DNA of 64,000 nt. Origin: Bacteroidales bacterium. Its GTDB lineage: Bacteria; Bacteroidota; Bacteroidia; Bacteroidales; Tenuifilaceae. The stretch lies in the NCBI GenBank assembly GCA_013376985.1, contig JACABB010000029.1:1-64000 (forward strand), written 5' to 3'. Positions 1 through 8,352 of this stretch are shown here, in pieces; position 1 is the first letter of the stretch, and each line of letters begins with the position of its first letter. Made by a program: the position numbers and the translations under genes. Under the pieces are notes generated by a model. The model was not told the origin of the DNA and made no database searches. It saw only the letters and a program-made list of their open reading frames with translations.

Positions 1-2
1 TG

Positions 3-131
3 AAAGGGAAAATGGTAGATAAATACGGGAAGAACAAGGTGATTATTGAAATAGAGGCGCTTAAAAAATCATTATCGGTGGAGATTGATGTAAAGCATCT
101 AAAAGTAAAGGCAGGTGTAAAAATTTATTAG
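3..131 (+). CDS. C-terminal end of a NusG-like transcription antiterminator (partial)
   Basis: An open frame enters from the left edge and stops at TAG 129-131, leaving 43 codons. The visible residues (G-K-M-V-D-K-Y-G-K-N-K then V-I-I-E-I-E-A-L and S-L-S-V-E-I) match the pattern of the C-terminal KOW domain of NusG paralogues such as UpxY and LoaP, in which a basic loop is followed by two hydrophobic strands around an A-L or L-G turn. In Bacteroidota such paralogues usually precede long polysaccharide operons; LoaP precedes antibiotic operons in Firmicutes. It lies 220 bases upstream of the first gene of the biosynthetic cluster on the same strand, so it may promote processive transcription of that long operon. 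The assignment rests on 43 residues only, and the NGN domain is outside the window. Confidence 0.5.
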   Translation, partial: KGKMVDKYGKNKVIIEIEALKKSLSVEIDVKHLKVKAGVKIY

Positions 132-351
132 AACTAGGCAGTATTCAAGACAGAGAAAATATTTCGGTATATATTAATTCCCCTTAATAATAGATTCAAG
201 AAACACAAATCTAACCTGCCAAAGCAGAATTAATATGAGGTTATTTTTGTTATGATAAAAAATCAATACCCTTATTAATCACTAGAATAACAGGCGTTTT
301 CTTTTTAGATTTTCGTAGATGGAAAATAAATTTTTTAAATAAAAAACTGAG

Positions 352-1287
352 ATGACTTCAAACATACTAGATTTAATTGGGAACACCCCATTGTTAAATA
401 TAAATGGATCAAATATTTTTGCAAAAGCAGAATTTTTAAACCCAGGAGGTAGCATTAAGGATCGTATAGCTTTGGCAATGATAGAGGCTGCAGAAAAAAA
501 AGGAGAGTTAAATAAACATTCGATTATTGTTGAACCAACATCAGGTAATACTGGTATTGGTCTTGCGTTGGTTGGAAAGTTGAAGGGTTACAAAGTTAAA
601 ATTGTGATGCCTGAAAACATGAGTACTGAAAGGCAAAAATTAATCCGCATGCTTGGGGCGGAACTAGTACTGACACCTGCTGAAAAAAATGTACAGGGTG
701 CTATTGATCAAGCAAATATTTTTAAATCATTAGACCCTAATGTATATATACCGAATCAATTTGAAAATATAGCAAACCCTCTAACACACTATAATAATAC
801 TGCACAGGAAATATGGCGACAACTAAAAGGAAATATTCATTGCTTTATTTCAGGGATAGGGAGCGGAGGAACAATCCAAGGTATTGCAAAATACCTTAAG
901 GAACAAGATCCGAATATTAAGATAATTGCTGTTGAACCTAAGAATCATTCGGCAATATTGGGACAAGAACCTGGTCTTCATCAATTACAAGGAATTGGAG
1001 ACGGTTTTATACCACAAATTCTTGACACCACTTTAATTGATGAAGTAATTGAAATTGAGGATGATAATGCGATTAAATCATCTCTAGAATTAGGAAGAAA
1101 CTTTGGAATATTAGTCGGCATTTCTTCTGGTGCAAATTATTGGGCAGCAAAACAATATACCAAAAGTATAAAAGGAAATATTGTGACAATTATGGCAGAT
1201 AGGGCTGAAAGATATTTCAGTACTTCTCTAATGTCTGAACCCAACAAAAAAGGTGAAAATTTACTTACCAATTTAACCGTGTCTTAA
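352..1287 (+). CDS. PLP-dependent cysteine synthase-like enzyme (copy 1)
   Basis: This is a 311-residue fold-type II PLP enzyme of the cysteine synthase / cystathionine beta-synthase family, close to the usual CysK length. It has the PLP lysine in GGSIKDR (Lys36), the substrate loop PTSGNTG (Thr63-Gly68) and the phosphate-binding glycine stretch GIGSGGT near residue 168. These enzymes replace the O-acetyl or O-phospho group of an activated serine with sulfide or another nucleophile. It is the first gene of the cluster, and a second copy (44140) closes it. The A domain at 11391 is cysteine-specific, so a supply of cysteine or a related beta-substituted alanine is the simplest role. An SbnA-like role in making diaminopropionate is an alternative that motifs cannot exclude. 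The ATG at 352 is the only good start. Confidence 0.85.
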   Translation: MTSNILDLIGNTPLLNINGSNIFAKAEFLNPGGSIKDRIALAMIEAAEKKGELNKHSIIVEPTSGNTGIGLALVGKLKGYKVKIVMPENMSTERQKLIRMLGAELVLTPAEKNVQGAIDQANIFKSLDPNVYIPNQFENIANPLTHYNNTAQEIWRQLKGNIHCFISGIGSGGTIQGIAKYLKEQDPNIKIIAVEPKNHSAILGQEPGLHQLQGIGDGFIPQILDTTLIDEVIEIEDDNAIKSSLELGRNFGILVGISSGANYWAAKQYTKSIKGNIVTIMADRAERYFSTSLMSEPNKKGENLLTNLTVS

Positions 1288-1345
1288 ACAAATAAGAATA
1301 TCTATTCGTATACCTCAATTTATTAATTTTAAAAGCATTAAAAAA

Positions 1346-2095
1346 ATGAAAAAAACAACTCGCCAAAGAATTAGATTTATACTAATTTTTGTGTCATTTC
1401 TCCTATTTCCAGTTACAATCTTTTATTTGGCACCATCAATAGCCATTAAGGCAGCAGTCCATGGTATATTATGCTTTAGTTTACTTTTTTTCTTTGGATT
1501 GTTTATCGTTTCTCTCTTTTTAGGAAGGGCTCATTGTGGATGGGCTTGTCCTGGAGCTGGCGTAACAACTTTATGCGCTGTGGCCAACAATAAACCGGTT
1601 AAAAGAGCCAAATGGTTGAAATTTGTCTTTTGGATTCCTTGGTTTACAGCAATAATCATGTTAATAGTAATAAAAAATGGATCCGTTAAGGGCATTGAAA
1701 TGCTCTATGATATGGATAGCCCAATTTCTATAATGAATAACATGGGAATTGTTATGTACTATGCCATTGTTCTTCTTTTTATAGTTTTGTCCTTAACTGT
1801 TGGAAAAAATTCGTTTTGTCATCACGTATGTTGGATGGCTCCCTTTATGATCATAGGTCGATCTGTAGCTAATTTCACCAAAATGCCATCTCTTAGAATT
1901 AAAATAGAATCCTCAACTTGTATCGACGGATGCAAGCACTGTAGTAATGTTTGTCCGATGAGTATAGATCTACCTAAGATAATTTCTGAAAAAAAATACA
2001 TCGACAGTTCTGATTGTACTCTTTGTGGCGAATGCGTTGATGCATGTAACAAAAAAGTATTATCCTACACTTTTGGCGTTAAATCAAAAAAATAA
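1346..2095 (+). CDS. NapH/polyferredoxin-like membrane 4Fe-4S protein
   Basis: This 249-residue protein has about four membrane segments (roughly 10-30, 36-60, 92-110, 133-152). Cysteine motifs of the NapH/MauN/CcoG type sit at the membrane face: HCGWACP (Cys64, Cys68) and CHHVC (Cys158, Cys162). The C-terminal part carries two ferredoxin clusters, Cys192/196/199/203 and Cys224/227/230/234. Proteins of this class move electrons from membrane quinol to periplasmic or cytoplasmic partners. No NapG, NosZ or oxidase partner is nearby. In this setting it may supply electrons to cluster enzymes such as the radical SAM protein (33379) or the flavoenzymes (9260, oxidase domain of 11391). That link is inference. 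Confidence 0.8.
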   Translation: MKKTTRQRIRFILIFVSFLLFPVTIFYLAPSIAIKAAVHGILCFSLLFFFGLFIVSLFLGRAHCGWACPGAGVTTLCAVANNKPVKRAKWLKFVFWIPWFTAIIMLIVIKNGSVKGIEMLYDMDSPISIMNNMGIVMYYAIVLLFIVLSLTVGKNSFCHHVCWMAPFMIIGRSVANFTKMPSLRIKIESSTCIDGCKHCSNVCPMSIDLPKIISEKKYIDSSDCTLCGECVDACNKKVLSYTFGVKSKK

Positions 2096-2343
2096 TCAAA
2101 AATCAATAAACACATTTATTAGTACTTCTCAAATTATACAACTGAGATTTAATATTATTATATAAAGCATCATTAAAAATCATTGCATTTATTAAAGAAA
2201 ACCCGCTATTTCTTAATGTATAAAAATAGTTGATAATACATTCAGCGTTTTTATACTTTGATGGAAAAACAAATTCCACCATCAAAAATCACGAATAAAC
2301 ATATTCTCACGAAAAATCATCTAACTATTATAACAAATTAGTT

Positions 2344-2889
2344 ATGAGTACTTTTTTTACATATGCATGGGTATTGATTGCTTTGTTCTTATTAACGAAT
2401 TTCATATTGGTAAGCATATATCGAAAAAAATATAAAGGCAGAATATTTATACTGCCTCATATGGAAAATAAGACGGAGCGGATTTACGGGCTTTTAAATA
2501 TTAGTATAAATATTGGTCTCATTGCATATAGTTTTTTTATTCCATTGAAACTTGATGTTCATTTTCTTACTGTTGGATTATCAATTTATGCTTTGGGGTT
2601 CATTTTTTATGCTATGTCGATGATGTCTTATGCCAATTTCGAAGGCGACAAGCCAGCGACAAAAGGTGTTTATAAGATATCACGTCACCCGATGCAAGTC
2701 TCTACCGTGTTTGTTTTTTTGGGAATCGGTGTTGCTGCCTTATCCTATCTGTACATAATTTTATCCTTTACAACACTATTTGTGATGTATCCTAACTTAA
2801 TATCTCAAGAAAATTATTGTATAAAAAGGTATGGTGATGATTATTTAAAATACATGAAAAATTCGCCCAGATATTTATTTTTTATTTAA
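2344..2889 (+). CDS. ICMT/PEMT-family membrane methyltransferase-like protein
   Basis: This 181-residue protein has about five hydrophobic segments and the family signature in its C-terminal half: GVYKISRHPMQ (near residues 111-121), then an E-x-x-C-x-x-R-Y-G-D-x-Y motif ending in N-S-P-R-Y. This is the isoprenylcysteine carboxyl methyltransferase / phospholipid N-methyltransferase fold, which binds SAM at the membrane face. The family also includes proteins of unknown activity, so the substrate is open; O- or S-methylation of the cluster product is possible. A gap of 248 bases precedes it, the largest in the first half of the cluster, so an internal promoter is possible. A small hairpin (TTTGATGG/CCATCAAA, 2261-2287) lies in that gap. 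Confidence 0.7.
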   Translation: MSTFFTYAWVLIALFLLTNFILVSIYRKKYKGRIFILPHMENKTERIYGLLNISINIGLIAYSFFIPLKLDVHFLTVGLSIYALGFIFYAMSMMSYANFEGDKPATKGVYKISRHPMQVSTVFVFLGIGVAALSYLYIILSFTTLFVMYPNLISQENYCIKRYGDDYLKYMKNSPRYLFFI

Positions 2890-2911
2890 TAACCCTTAAA
2901 ATATTTTAACT

Positions 2912-3973
2912 ATGGCTTTAAATTTAGCTTCAATACAAATTAAACGCTGTTCCAAATGTCTAGTTATGGAGGATCGTGGAGCAGGAGTTATGATTGGCGA
3001 TGATGGTGTATGCTCTCTTTGCAAGAAAGACAGCAATAAGTATGATGAATACACTTGGGAGGAGAAAGAAAAGATCTTTGAAGATCTTATCATGAAAGAA
3101 AAGGGAAAACATCGGTATGATGGACTCGTAATGATGAGTGGAGGTAAAGACAGCGCCTTCCTTGCTTATACATTGAAAGTAAAATACGGGATGAACATAA
3201 TGGGTTTTGTAATAGATCAAGGGTATGAATACCATGATTCATTTACAAATGCCAAGAAAGTATGTAAAAAACTGGGAATGCCTATCATGTTTTACCAACC
3301 TGATATGAATGCTCTCAATAAATTCTATAGGTTTATCACATTAGATCCTGTGCTAAGAAGAAAAGATTACGGGCAAATTTGTTTCTATTGCGGTTATTTT
3401 CTTAAAAACCTTGCCAGCAATTGGGCTGAAATGATTGATGCTCCTTATGTTTTCTCTGGCTATAACCCAGATCAGATATCTGATCTAGGAGATGCAGTAG
3501 TAACTCAAAAAGATCCAGGCAAGCGTGAACACCAAATCTTTTTAAGAGATGCTGTTTACTCAAAAATGGAAGAAGCAGTAGCACACGTTCGCACATGCGA
3601 AAACGCTGAGGAAATGCTACCGTATTTTGTAATGCCTAAAACTCCCATTCTATATTACTATCAACACATTGACTATGATCCGATGGCAATGATGGATGTA
3701 ATTAGAAAAGAACTGGACTGGGAACCTATTGAACGTTTCAGAAAAAACTATATAGCATCCGGGTGTCAACTAGCAACAGTATTGGTGCATCTATGCCGTA
3801 AAAAAAACATACCCGATTACATACAAAAAGAATGGAGTACTCAAATACGGAGAGGAACTCTTGATAAAGATCATATACAAAAACTGATCAATGAGTTTCA
3901 ACTTGACCAAGCAGAAGTAGATGAAGTGCTTGCATCTTTGGGATTAGATCAAAATACCATACTAAACCTTTAA
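2912..3973 (+). CDS. PP-loop (AANH superfamily) ATP-dependent amido/thio-transferase-like protein 1
   Basis: This 353-residue protein has an N-terminal zinc ribbon (Cys13, Cys16, Cys34, Cys37) followed by the pyrophosphatase loop SGGKDS at residues 76-81, which marks adenylation of an oxygen atom ahead of its replacement by N or S. A further Cys pair is in CFYCG, near residue 156. The layout resembles N-acetyl sugar amidotransferases (WbpG/PseA type). However, no HisH/HisF-like ammonia partner and no sugar-nucleotide genes are adjacent; the flanks are polyketide genes. AANH proteins of this superfamily also form thioamides on carrier-bound intermediates (CtaC in closthioamide biosynthesis). 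A sulfur or nitrogen insertion on the polyketide or peptide product is therefore a reasonable inference. A paralogue is at 34737. Confidence 0.75.
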   Translation: MALNLASIQIKRCSKCLVMEDRGAGVMIGDDGVCSLCKKDSNKYDEYTWEEKEKIFEDLIMKEKGKHRYDGLVMMSGGKDSAFLAYTLKVKYGMNIMGFVIDQGYEYHDSFTNAKKVCKKLGMPIMFYQPDMNALNKFYRFITLDPVLRRKDYGQICFYCGYFLKNLASNWAEMIDAPYVFSGYNPDQISDLGDAVVTQKDPGKREHQIFLRDAVYSKMEEAVAHVRTCENAEEMLPYFVMPKTPILYYYQHIDYDPMAMMDVIRKELDWEPIERFRKNYIASGCQLATVLVHLCRKKNIPDYIQKEWSTQIRRGTLDKDHIQKLINEFQLDQAEVDEVLASLGLDQNTILNL

Positions 3974-3984
3974 AAATAATAAAA

Positions 3985-4722
3985 ATGTTAAAAAACAGAA
4001 ATGTACTTGTAGTTGGAGGAGAAAAAGGGATTGGCAAAGCCATTGTGTTAAAACTTGCCGAAAATGGGGCAAATGTTTGGTTCACATATAGCACAGCCAT
4101 TGCTTATGCAGAGCAAACTAAAAAGGATGCTATGGAGTTTGGCACTGTTATAGATTTCTTTCCCTTAGATCTTAAAGACAATGCATCCATAGCTAAATTA
4201 ATTGAATCTATCAACGAAAAAAATCTGATATTCAATGTTTTAGTGAATAATGCAGGGTATACTGATGACAACTTGTTTATGCGTTCGGAACTTGACAAAT
4301 GGTGGGGTGTTTTTCAAGTTATTTTTGACGGTGCCGTTAAAATAACTCATGCGCTATTGCCTAATATGATTACGCAAGATAACGCAAGAATTATCAATAT
4401 ATCTTCTATTGCAGGCCTAACTGCAATCTCGGGACAGACGAATTATTGTTCTGCGAAATCTGCGCTTATCATGTTTACCAAAACACTAGGGAAAGAAGTT
4501 GCCCGATTAGGTGTAACTGTAAATGCAATTGCTCCAGGATATGTGGATACTGATATGACTAAAGGTTACGATAAAGAAACCAAAAAAGCTTTTAAAAAAT
4601 TGGTGCCTATGAACAGGTTCGGAAAACCTGAAGAGATAGCCGAGGTAGCATTATTTTTAGCATCAAACATGTCTAGCTATATAACCAGTCAAGTAATTGT
4701 AGTAGATGGCGGTATGCTTTAA
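3985..4722 (+). CDS. 3-oxoacyl-ACP reductase, FabG-like ketoreductase
   Basis: This 245-residue classical short-chain dehydrogenase reduces beta-ketoacyl-ACP to the beta-hydroxy form with NAD(P)H. The nucleotide-binding glycines are G11-G12-E-K-G15-I-G17, the NNAG motif is present (VNNAGYTDDN), and the catalytic set is Ser141, Tyr154 and Lys158 (NYCSAK). The N-terminal motif reads VVGGEKGIG rather than TGxxxGIG, so the usual Thr is a Val or Gly. It starts 11 bases after the PP-loop gene and is followed by dehydratase, ACP and ketosynthase genes, which makes it the ketoreductase of polyketide set 1. Confidence 0.9.
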   Translation: MLKNRNVLVVGGEKGIGKAIVLKLAENGANVWFTYSTAIAYAEQTKKDAMEFGTVIDFFPLDLKDNASIAKLIESINEKNLIFNVLVNNAGYTDDNLFMRSELDKWWGVFQVIFDGAVKITHALLPNMITQDNARIINISSIAGLTAISGQTNYCSAKSALIMFTKTLGKEVARLGVTVNAIAPGYVDTDMTKGYDKETKKAFKKLVPMNRFGKPEEIAEVALFLASNMSSYITSQVIVVDGGML

Positions 4723-4761
4723 TCAACAAATAATAAAAACAAACATCATAATAAAACAAAA

Positions 4762-5181
4762 ATGTCTCAAATAACTGATTTATTGAAACACAGAGCCCCA
4801 TTTTTATTTGTAGACCATGTTACTATTGAAGATGATAAGATAGTTGGAGAAAGAACATTTAAGGAAGATGAATTATTCTTTAAAGGGCATTTTCCCGGCT
4901 ATCCTATTGTACCCGGAGTATTACTGGTTGAATCAATGGCTCAATGCGGTGGTGCAGGCTTACGTGTAAAGGGCGATATGAAATCCTCAAATTTTGTCTT
5001 AATAAAAATTGAAAACGCCCGCTTTCATCGGGAGGTTAAACCTGGTGAAACAATTAAGATGATCATAAAGAACGAATTGATTAGCGAAACAGTGATTAAT
5101 CAATCGGGCAAAGCTTATGTAGGCGACGAAATAGTTGTTCGAGCTGAATGGATGTGCGCCATAAAGCCTGAAATGGAATAA
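4762..5181 (+). CDS. FabZ-like 3-hydroxyacyl-ACP dehydratase
   Basis: This 139-residue single-hotdog dehydratase carries the FabZ active-site helix GHFPGYPIVPGVLLVESMAQ, with catalytic His43 and Glu57. It removes water from the beta-hydroxyacyl-ACP made by the ketoreductase at 3985 to give an enoyl chain. Length and motif positions match FabZ. A dedicated second copy inside a type II KS/CLF cluster is the arrangement seen in highly reducing type II systems that make polyenes. Confidence 0.9.
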   Translation: MSQITDLLKHRAPFLFVDHVTIEDDKIVGERTFKEDELFFKGHFPGYPIVPGVLLVESMAQCGGAGLRVKGDMKSSNFVLIKIENARFHREVKPGETIKMIIKNELISETVINQSGKAYVGDEIVVRAEWMCAIKPEME

Positions 5182-5237
5182 GTTTAATCAAAAAACATGA
5201 CATGTAAATCATTTATTAACTCTAATAATTAAAAATC

Positions 5238-5486
5238 ATGGAAAAAATAATTAACGATGTTAAAGAGATTGTTGCAAGTGCTATCGATCTTGAAGTGGAT
5301 GAATTTAAAAACGATGATCATTTGTACAACGATCTAGGTGCTGATTCTGTAATTGGTTTTGAAATCATCATCAAACTACAAAAAAAGTTTGGTATAAAAA
5401 TAGACACCAAGGAGGCTCCAACATTAATGACAGTTAATAAAATGGCAGAATTAGTCACTGCTAAAATGGCTACTGCTGAAAAATAG
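5238..5486 (+). CDS. Acyl carrier protein (set 1)
   Basis: This 82-residue acidic carrier protein has the phosphopantetheine site in LGADSV (Ser37). Helix I is residues 3-16 and helix III is around residues 60-72. It lies between the dehydratase and the ketosynthase and ends six bases before the latter. It would carry the chain elongated by the KS/CLF pair at 5492/6713. No phosphopantetheinyl transferase gene is visible in the window, so activation must depend on one elsewhere. Confidence 0.9.
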   Translation: MEKIINDVKEIVASAIDLEVDEFKNDDHLYNDLGADSVIGFEIIIKLQKKFGIKIDTKEAPTLMTVNKMAELVTAKMATAEK

Positions 5487-5491
5487 TATAT

Positions 5492-6709
5492 ATGAAAAAA
5501 GTTGTTGTAACGGGCTATGGTGCAATTGCCTGTAATGGTAACGACACTGATACTTTCTGGAAAGCAATCATGAACGGCAAAGATGGCTATACAGACAGCC
5601 ATAAATTTCTTGATGAAAAATTCCCATTTAAACTATGTGGATTAATAAAGGGGTTTGAACCAGAAAAATATCTACAATCCGAAGAAATTGCAGCCCTTGA
5701 TAGGGCTGCTCAACTCGGATTAGTTGCGGCTTCGATGGCCATCCAGAAATCCGAATTAGATTTAAACTCGGTAGACAAAAGGCGAGTCTCGGTTGTCATG
5801 GGAACAACCTGTGGCACCAATCTTGCCGTTGAAATAAAAGATTTTGTAAACAACTGGTACACTGACAAAAAGCAGGTAGATACCGATAATTACACACAAT
5901 ACAACCATTCAAGTATTCCTAATGCCATATCAAGGAAATTTGGCTTTAAAGGTGCTTCGTATCTTTTAGGAACGGCCTGTGCATCAGGTAATCATTCAAT
6001 TGGAGAAGGAATGGATCTCATACAATTGGGAGAGGCCGATGTTGTAGTCTGCGGAGGTGCTGAAGCATTGAATCTCTTACCACACCTAGGCTTTAATGCC
6101 ATGCGCTCACTTGCAACAACTAAGTGTGCTCCATTTGATAAAAACCGAGATGGGATAGTTATAGGTGAAGGATCTGGTGTATTGGTACTAGAATCGGAAG
6201 AACATGCCAAAGCCCGAGGTGCAAAGATATATGCCTGTTTAAAAGGTTGGTCGGCTAACTGCGATGCTGAAAATATAACATCACCTATTACTGATGGTAC
6301 TAGGTGTGCACAATTGATTGAAAGCTGCCTTGAAAATGCACAAGTAAGCAAGGATGAGATTGATTATATAAGTTTGCATGGTACTGGAACACCTAAAAAT
6401 GATGAAGCTGAAGCAAATGCAATACATCTTTCATTTAAAGAAAATGCCTTACGCCCTCATGTAAGTTCCATCAAATCAATGATTGGACACACATTTGGTG
6501 CAGCAGGAGCTATTGAAGGGGTTATTTCTGTATTGGCCATTAAGGAACAAAAATTACCACCACAAATAAATTTAAGTACAGTTCAAGAAGGTCTGGAACT
6601 TAATTTTGTTACAGAAACCAATAAAAATGCTTCGGTAAACAATGTACTCTCGCTCTCATTTGGATTTGGAGGATGCAATATTGCAACACTTTTTTCTAAT
6701 TACAATTAA
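5492..6709 (+). CDS. Beta-ketoacyl-ACP synthase (FabF-like KS, set 1)
   Basis: This 405-residue thiolase-fold condensing enzyme has all three catalytic residues: Cys163 in GTACASG, His296 in HGTGTP and His333 in MIGHTFGAAGA. It performs decarboxylative condensation of malonyl-ACP with the growing chain. It is followed four bases later by a KS-like gene without the active cysteine (6713), so the two probably form a KS/CLF heterodimer as in type II polyketide synthases. Confidence 0.9.
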   Translation: MKKVVVTGYGAIACNGNDTDTFWKAIMNGKDGYTDSHKFLDEKFPFKLCGLIKGFEPEKYLQSEEIAALDRAAQLGLVAASMAIQKSELDLNSVDKRRVSVVMGTTCGTNLAVEIKDFVNNWYTDKKQVDTDNYTQYNHSSIPNAISRKFGFKGASYLLGTACASGNHSIGEGMDLIQLGEADVVVCGGAEALNLLPHLGFNAMRSLATTKCAPFDKNRDGIVIGEGSGVLVLESEEHAKARGAKIYACLKGWSANCDAENITSPITDGTRCAQLIESCLENAQVSKDEIDYISLHGTGTPKNDEAEANAIHLSFKENALRPHVSSIKSMIGHTFGAAGAIEGVISVLAIKEQKLPPQINLSTVQEGLELNFVTETNKNASVNNVLSLSFGFGGCNIATLFSNYN

Positions 6710-6712
6710 GCC

Positions 6713-7909
6713 ATGGATAAAGTTATAGCAATTTCAGGAGTAGGTGTAATTTCAAACCTAGGTTATAATATTCATGATTACTGGGAAAACCGGAAATCAA
6801 AACAGATTAGAAGTTCAGAAATAACAGACTTTGACACAACTAGTTTAAAAGCTAAAAAGGCTTATCCCATTACTGACTTTCAACCCAAGGAGTTTATGGA
6901 GCGACGCTTCATTAAACCGCTTGACCAGATTACTAGGTATTGTATATCTGGTTCAGGGCTTGCAATGAAAGATGCAAAATTGGATACTGCTGATAAAACT
7001 CGTATTGGGCTAGTTGCAGGGAGTGTATATCATGGTATTTTCAGCATATTCAATATTAAAGAAACATATCAGCAAGGAGGAATTCCTGAAGTTAGTCCTG
7101 TGTATTTTCCGGGGACTGTATTTAATGCTTCAGGAGCACAAGCCGCTATTGAATGGAAACTTACCGGACCCAATTGCACAGTAAATACAGGTATGACTTC
7201 CGGTTTATCTGCAATAGTAAAAGGTGTTGAATACCTACTATTGAACAAGGTAAATGCAATGTTCTGCGGAGGTAACGAGATGTTATTTGACTACATTATG
7301 AATAAATACGATCGTTTGGATAAACTTTCGTATGGATCAAATGGTAACGAGCAATGTCTCCCTTTCGATCAAAAAGGAAATGGAATGATGCTAGGTGAAG
7401 GTGCTTGCTATTTCGCACTTGAAACTGCAGAATCCGCAAAAAACAGGAATGTAAAGGTTTATGCTGAAATAATTAACTACAGCTGCAACTTCAATCCTGA
7501 TAAAAATACAAGACTAGAATCATTTATGGATTGCATGCAAAAGGCATTAACCATTAATGGTCAAAAATATAACGATAAGATCGATCTTGTTGTTGCAGAT
7601 GGTTGTGGAGATTTGCAATATGATATGTTATTGGCTCAAGCCATTCAGTCTACTTTTAGCAATAAGCCATACATAACATCGAACAAAGGCTGTATCGGTC
7701 ATACGTTGGGGGCTTCTGGCGCATTTAACCTACTCGATGGTATGCTTTGTATACAAAATCAGGCTGTAATACCTGTGCAAAACCTTCACGATCCAATCTT
7801 ACCGCTGAATTTTGTTAGAGAATATACAAATTCGAGTATTAATAATGTATTAGTAACATCATTTGACCCAGATGGAAATAATGCATGCATTTTACTCAGA
7901 AAAGCTTAA
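6713..7909 (+). CDS. KS-like chain-length factor (CLF), inactive condensing enzyme (set 1)
   Basis: This 398-residue protein aligns along its length with FabF-type enzymes but has lost the catalytic residues. The nucleophile position reads TGM161TSG instead of TACASG, and the HGTGTP motif is replaced by DGCGDLQ. The last motif, CIGHTLGASGAF, is retained. Such inactive partners set the cavity depth and thus chain length in type II synthases. It overlaps the DUF2141 gene that follows. Confidence 0.85.
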   Translation: MDKVIAISGVGVISNLGYNIHDYWENRKSKQIRSSEITDFDTTSLKAKKAYPITDFQPKEFMERRFIKPLDQITRYCISGSGLAMKDAKLDTADKTRIGLVAGSVYHGIFSIFNIKETYQQGGIPEVSPVYFPGTVFNASGAQAAIEWKLTGPNCTVNTGMTSGLSAIVKGVEYLLLNKVNAMFCGGNEMLFDYIMNKYDRLDKLSYGSNGNEQCLPFDQKGNGMMLGEGACYFALETAESAKNRNVKVYAEIINYSCNFNPDKNTRLESFMDCMQKALTINGQKYNDKIDLVVADGCGDLQYDMLLAQAIQSTFSNKPYITSNKGCIGHTLGASGAFNLLDGMLCIQNQAVIPVQNLHDPILPLNFVREYTNSSINNVLVTSFDPDGNNACILLRKA

Positions 7910-8342
7910 AAAATTCTGGCTAATTACATCAATTACCTTATTGATATTTTTGGTATCAACTGTTGTTAATGCTCAAGAAACTTATACCATTACTGGTGTA
8001 TGTAAAGTGCAAGACGAAGGAATCTTATATATTTTTTTAGTTGATGCTGAGCATTTTAAAAAACAAATGTCGGGTTTACAAAGAATTGTTCAAAAAGTTG
8101 AACTCAATAAAAAACGAATAAAGGAAATACCTTTCGAATTTAAAGGAGTTGTAAAAGGCATTTATGGAATTAGGTGTTTTATTGACAAAGATGGAAATAG
8201 TAAACTCAACTACGGATTTTTAGGGCCAAGCGAACCCTGGGGAATGAGTTCAAAAGAACGATTAAAGGGAATACCCTCATTTTCTGATATTAGCTTTAAA
8301 GTTGAAAATACGGTAAATGATGTAATTATTCAAATTAAATAA
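7881..8342 (+). CDS. Secreted DUF2141-family protein
   Basis: I chose the ATG at 7881 because the N-terminus then reads as a signal peptide: K-L-K-K, then a hydrophobic run, then V-V-N-A-Q. In-frame starts at 7863 (TTG) and 7872 (ATG) only add residues before it. The mature part (about 125 residues) has the DUF2141 pattern: a beta-sandwich with a GIYGIRCFIDKDGN-like turn and a GPSEPWGMS loop. No enzymatic role is established for this family. The start overlaps the end of the CLF gene by 29 bases, so it is transcriptionally tied to set 1. A periplasmic carrier or binding role for a hydrophobic product is possible but unsupported. Confidence 0.7.
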   Translation: MHAFYSEKLKKFWLITSITLLIFLVSTVVNAQETYTITGVCKVQDEGILYIFLVDAEHFKKQMSGLQRIVQKVELNKKRIKEIPFEFKGVVKGIYGIRCFIDKDGNSKLNYGFLGPSEPWGMSSKERLKGIPSFSDISFKVENTVNDVIIQIK

Positions 8343-8352
8343 ATCTAAAATT

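Noticed and set aside
242-249. TATTTTTG, a -7-like promoter match upstream of the first cluster gene
   Set aside because: There is no TTTG or TTG element 19-21 bases upstream, and such matches are frequent in AT-rich DNA.
2103-2285. A 60-codon open frame on the minus strand in the gap before 2344
   Set aside because: It has no family motif, its composition is AT-driven, and it reads against the operon; a small hairpin covers its start.
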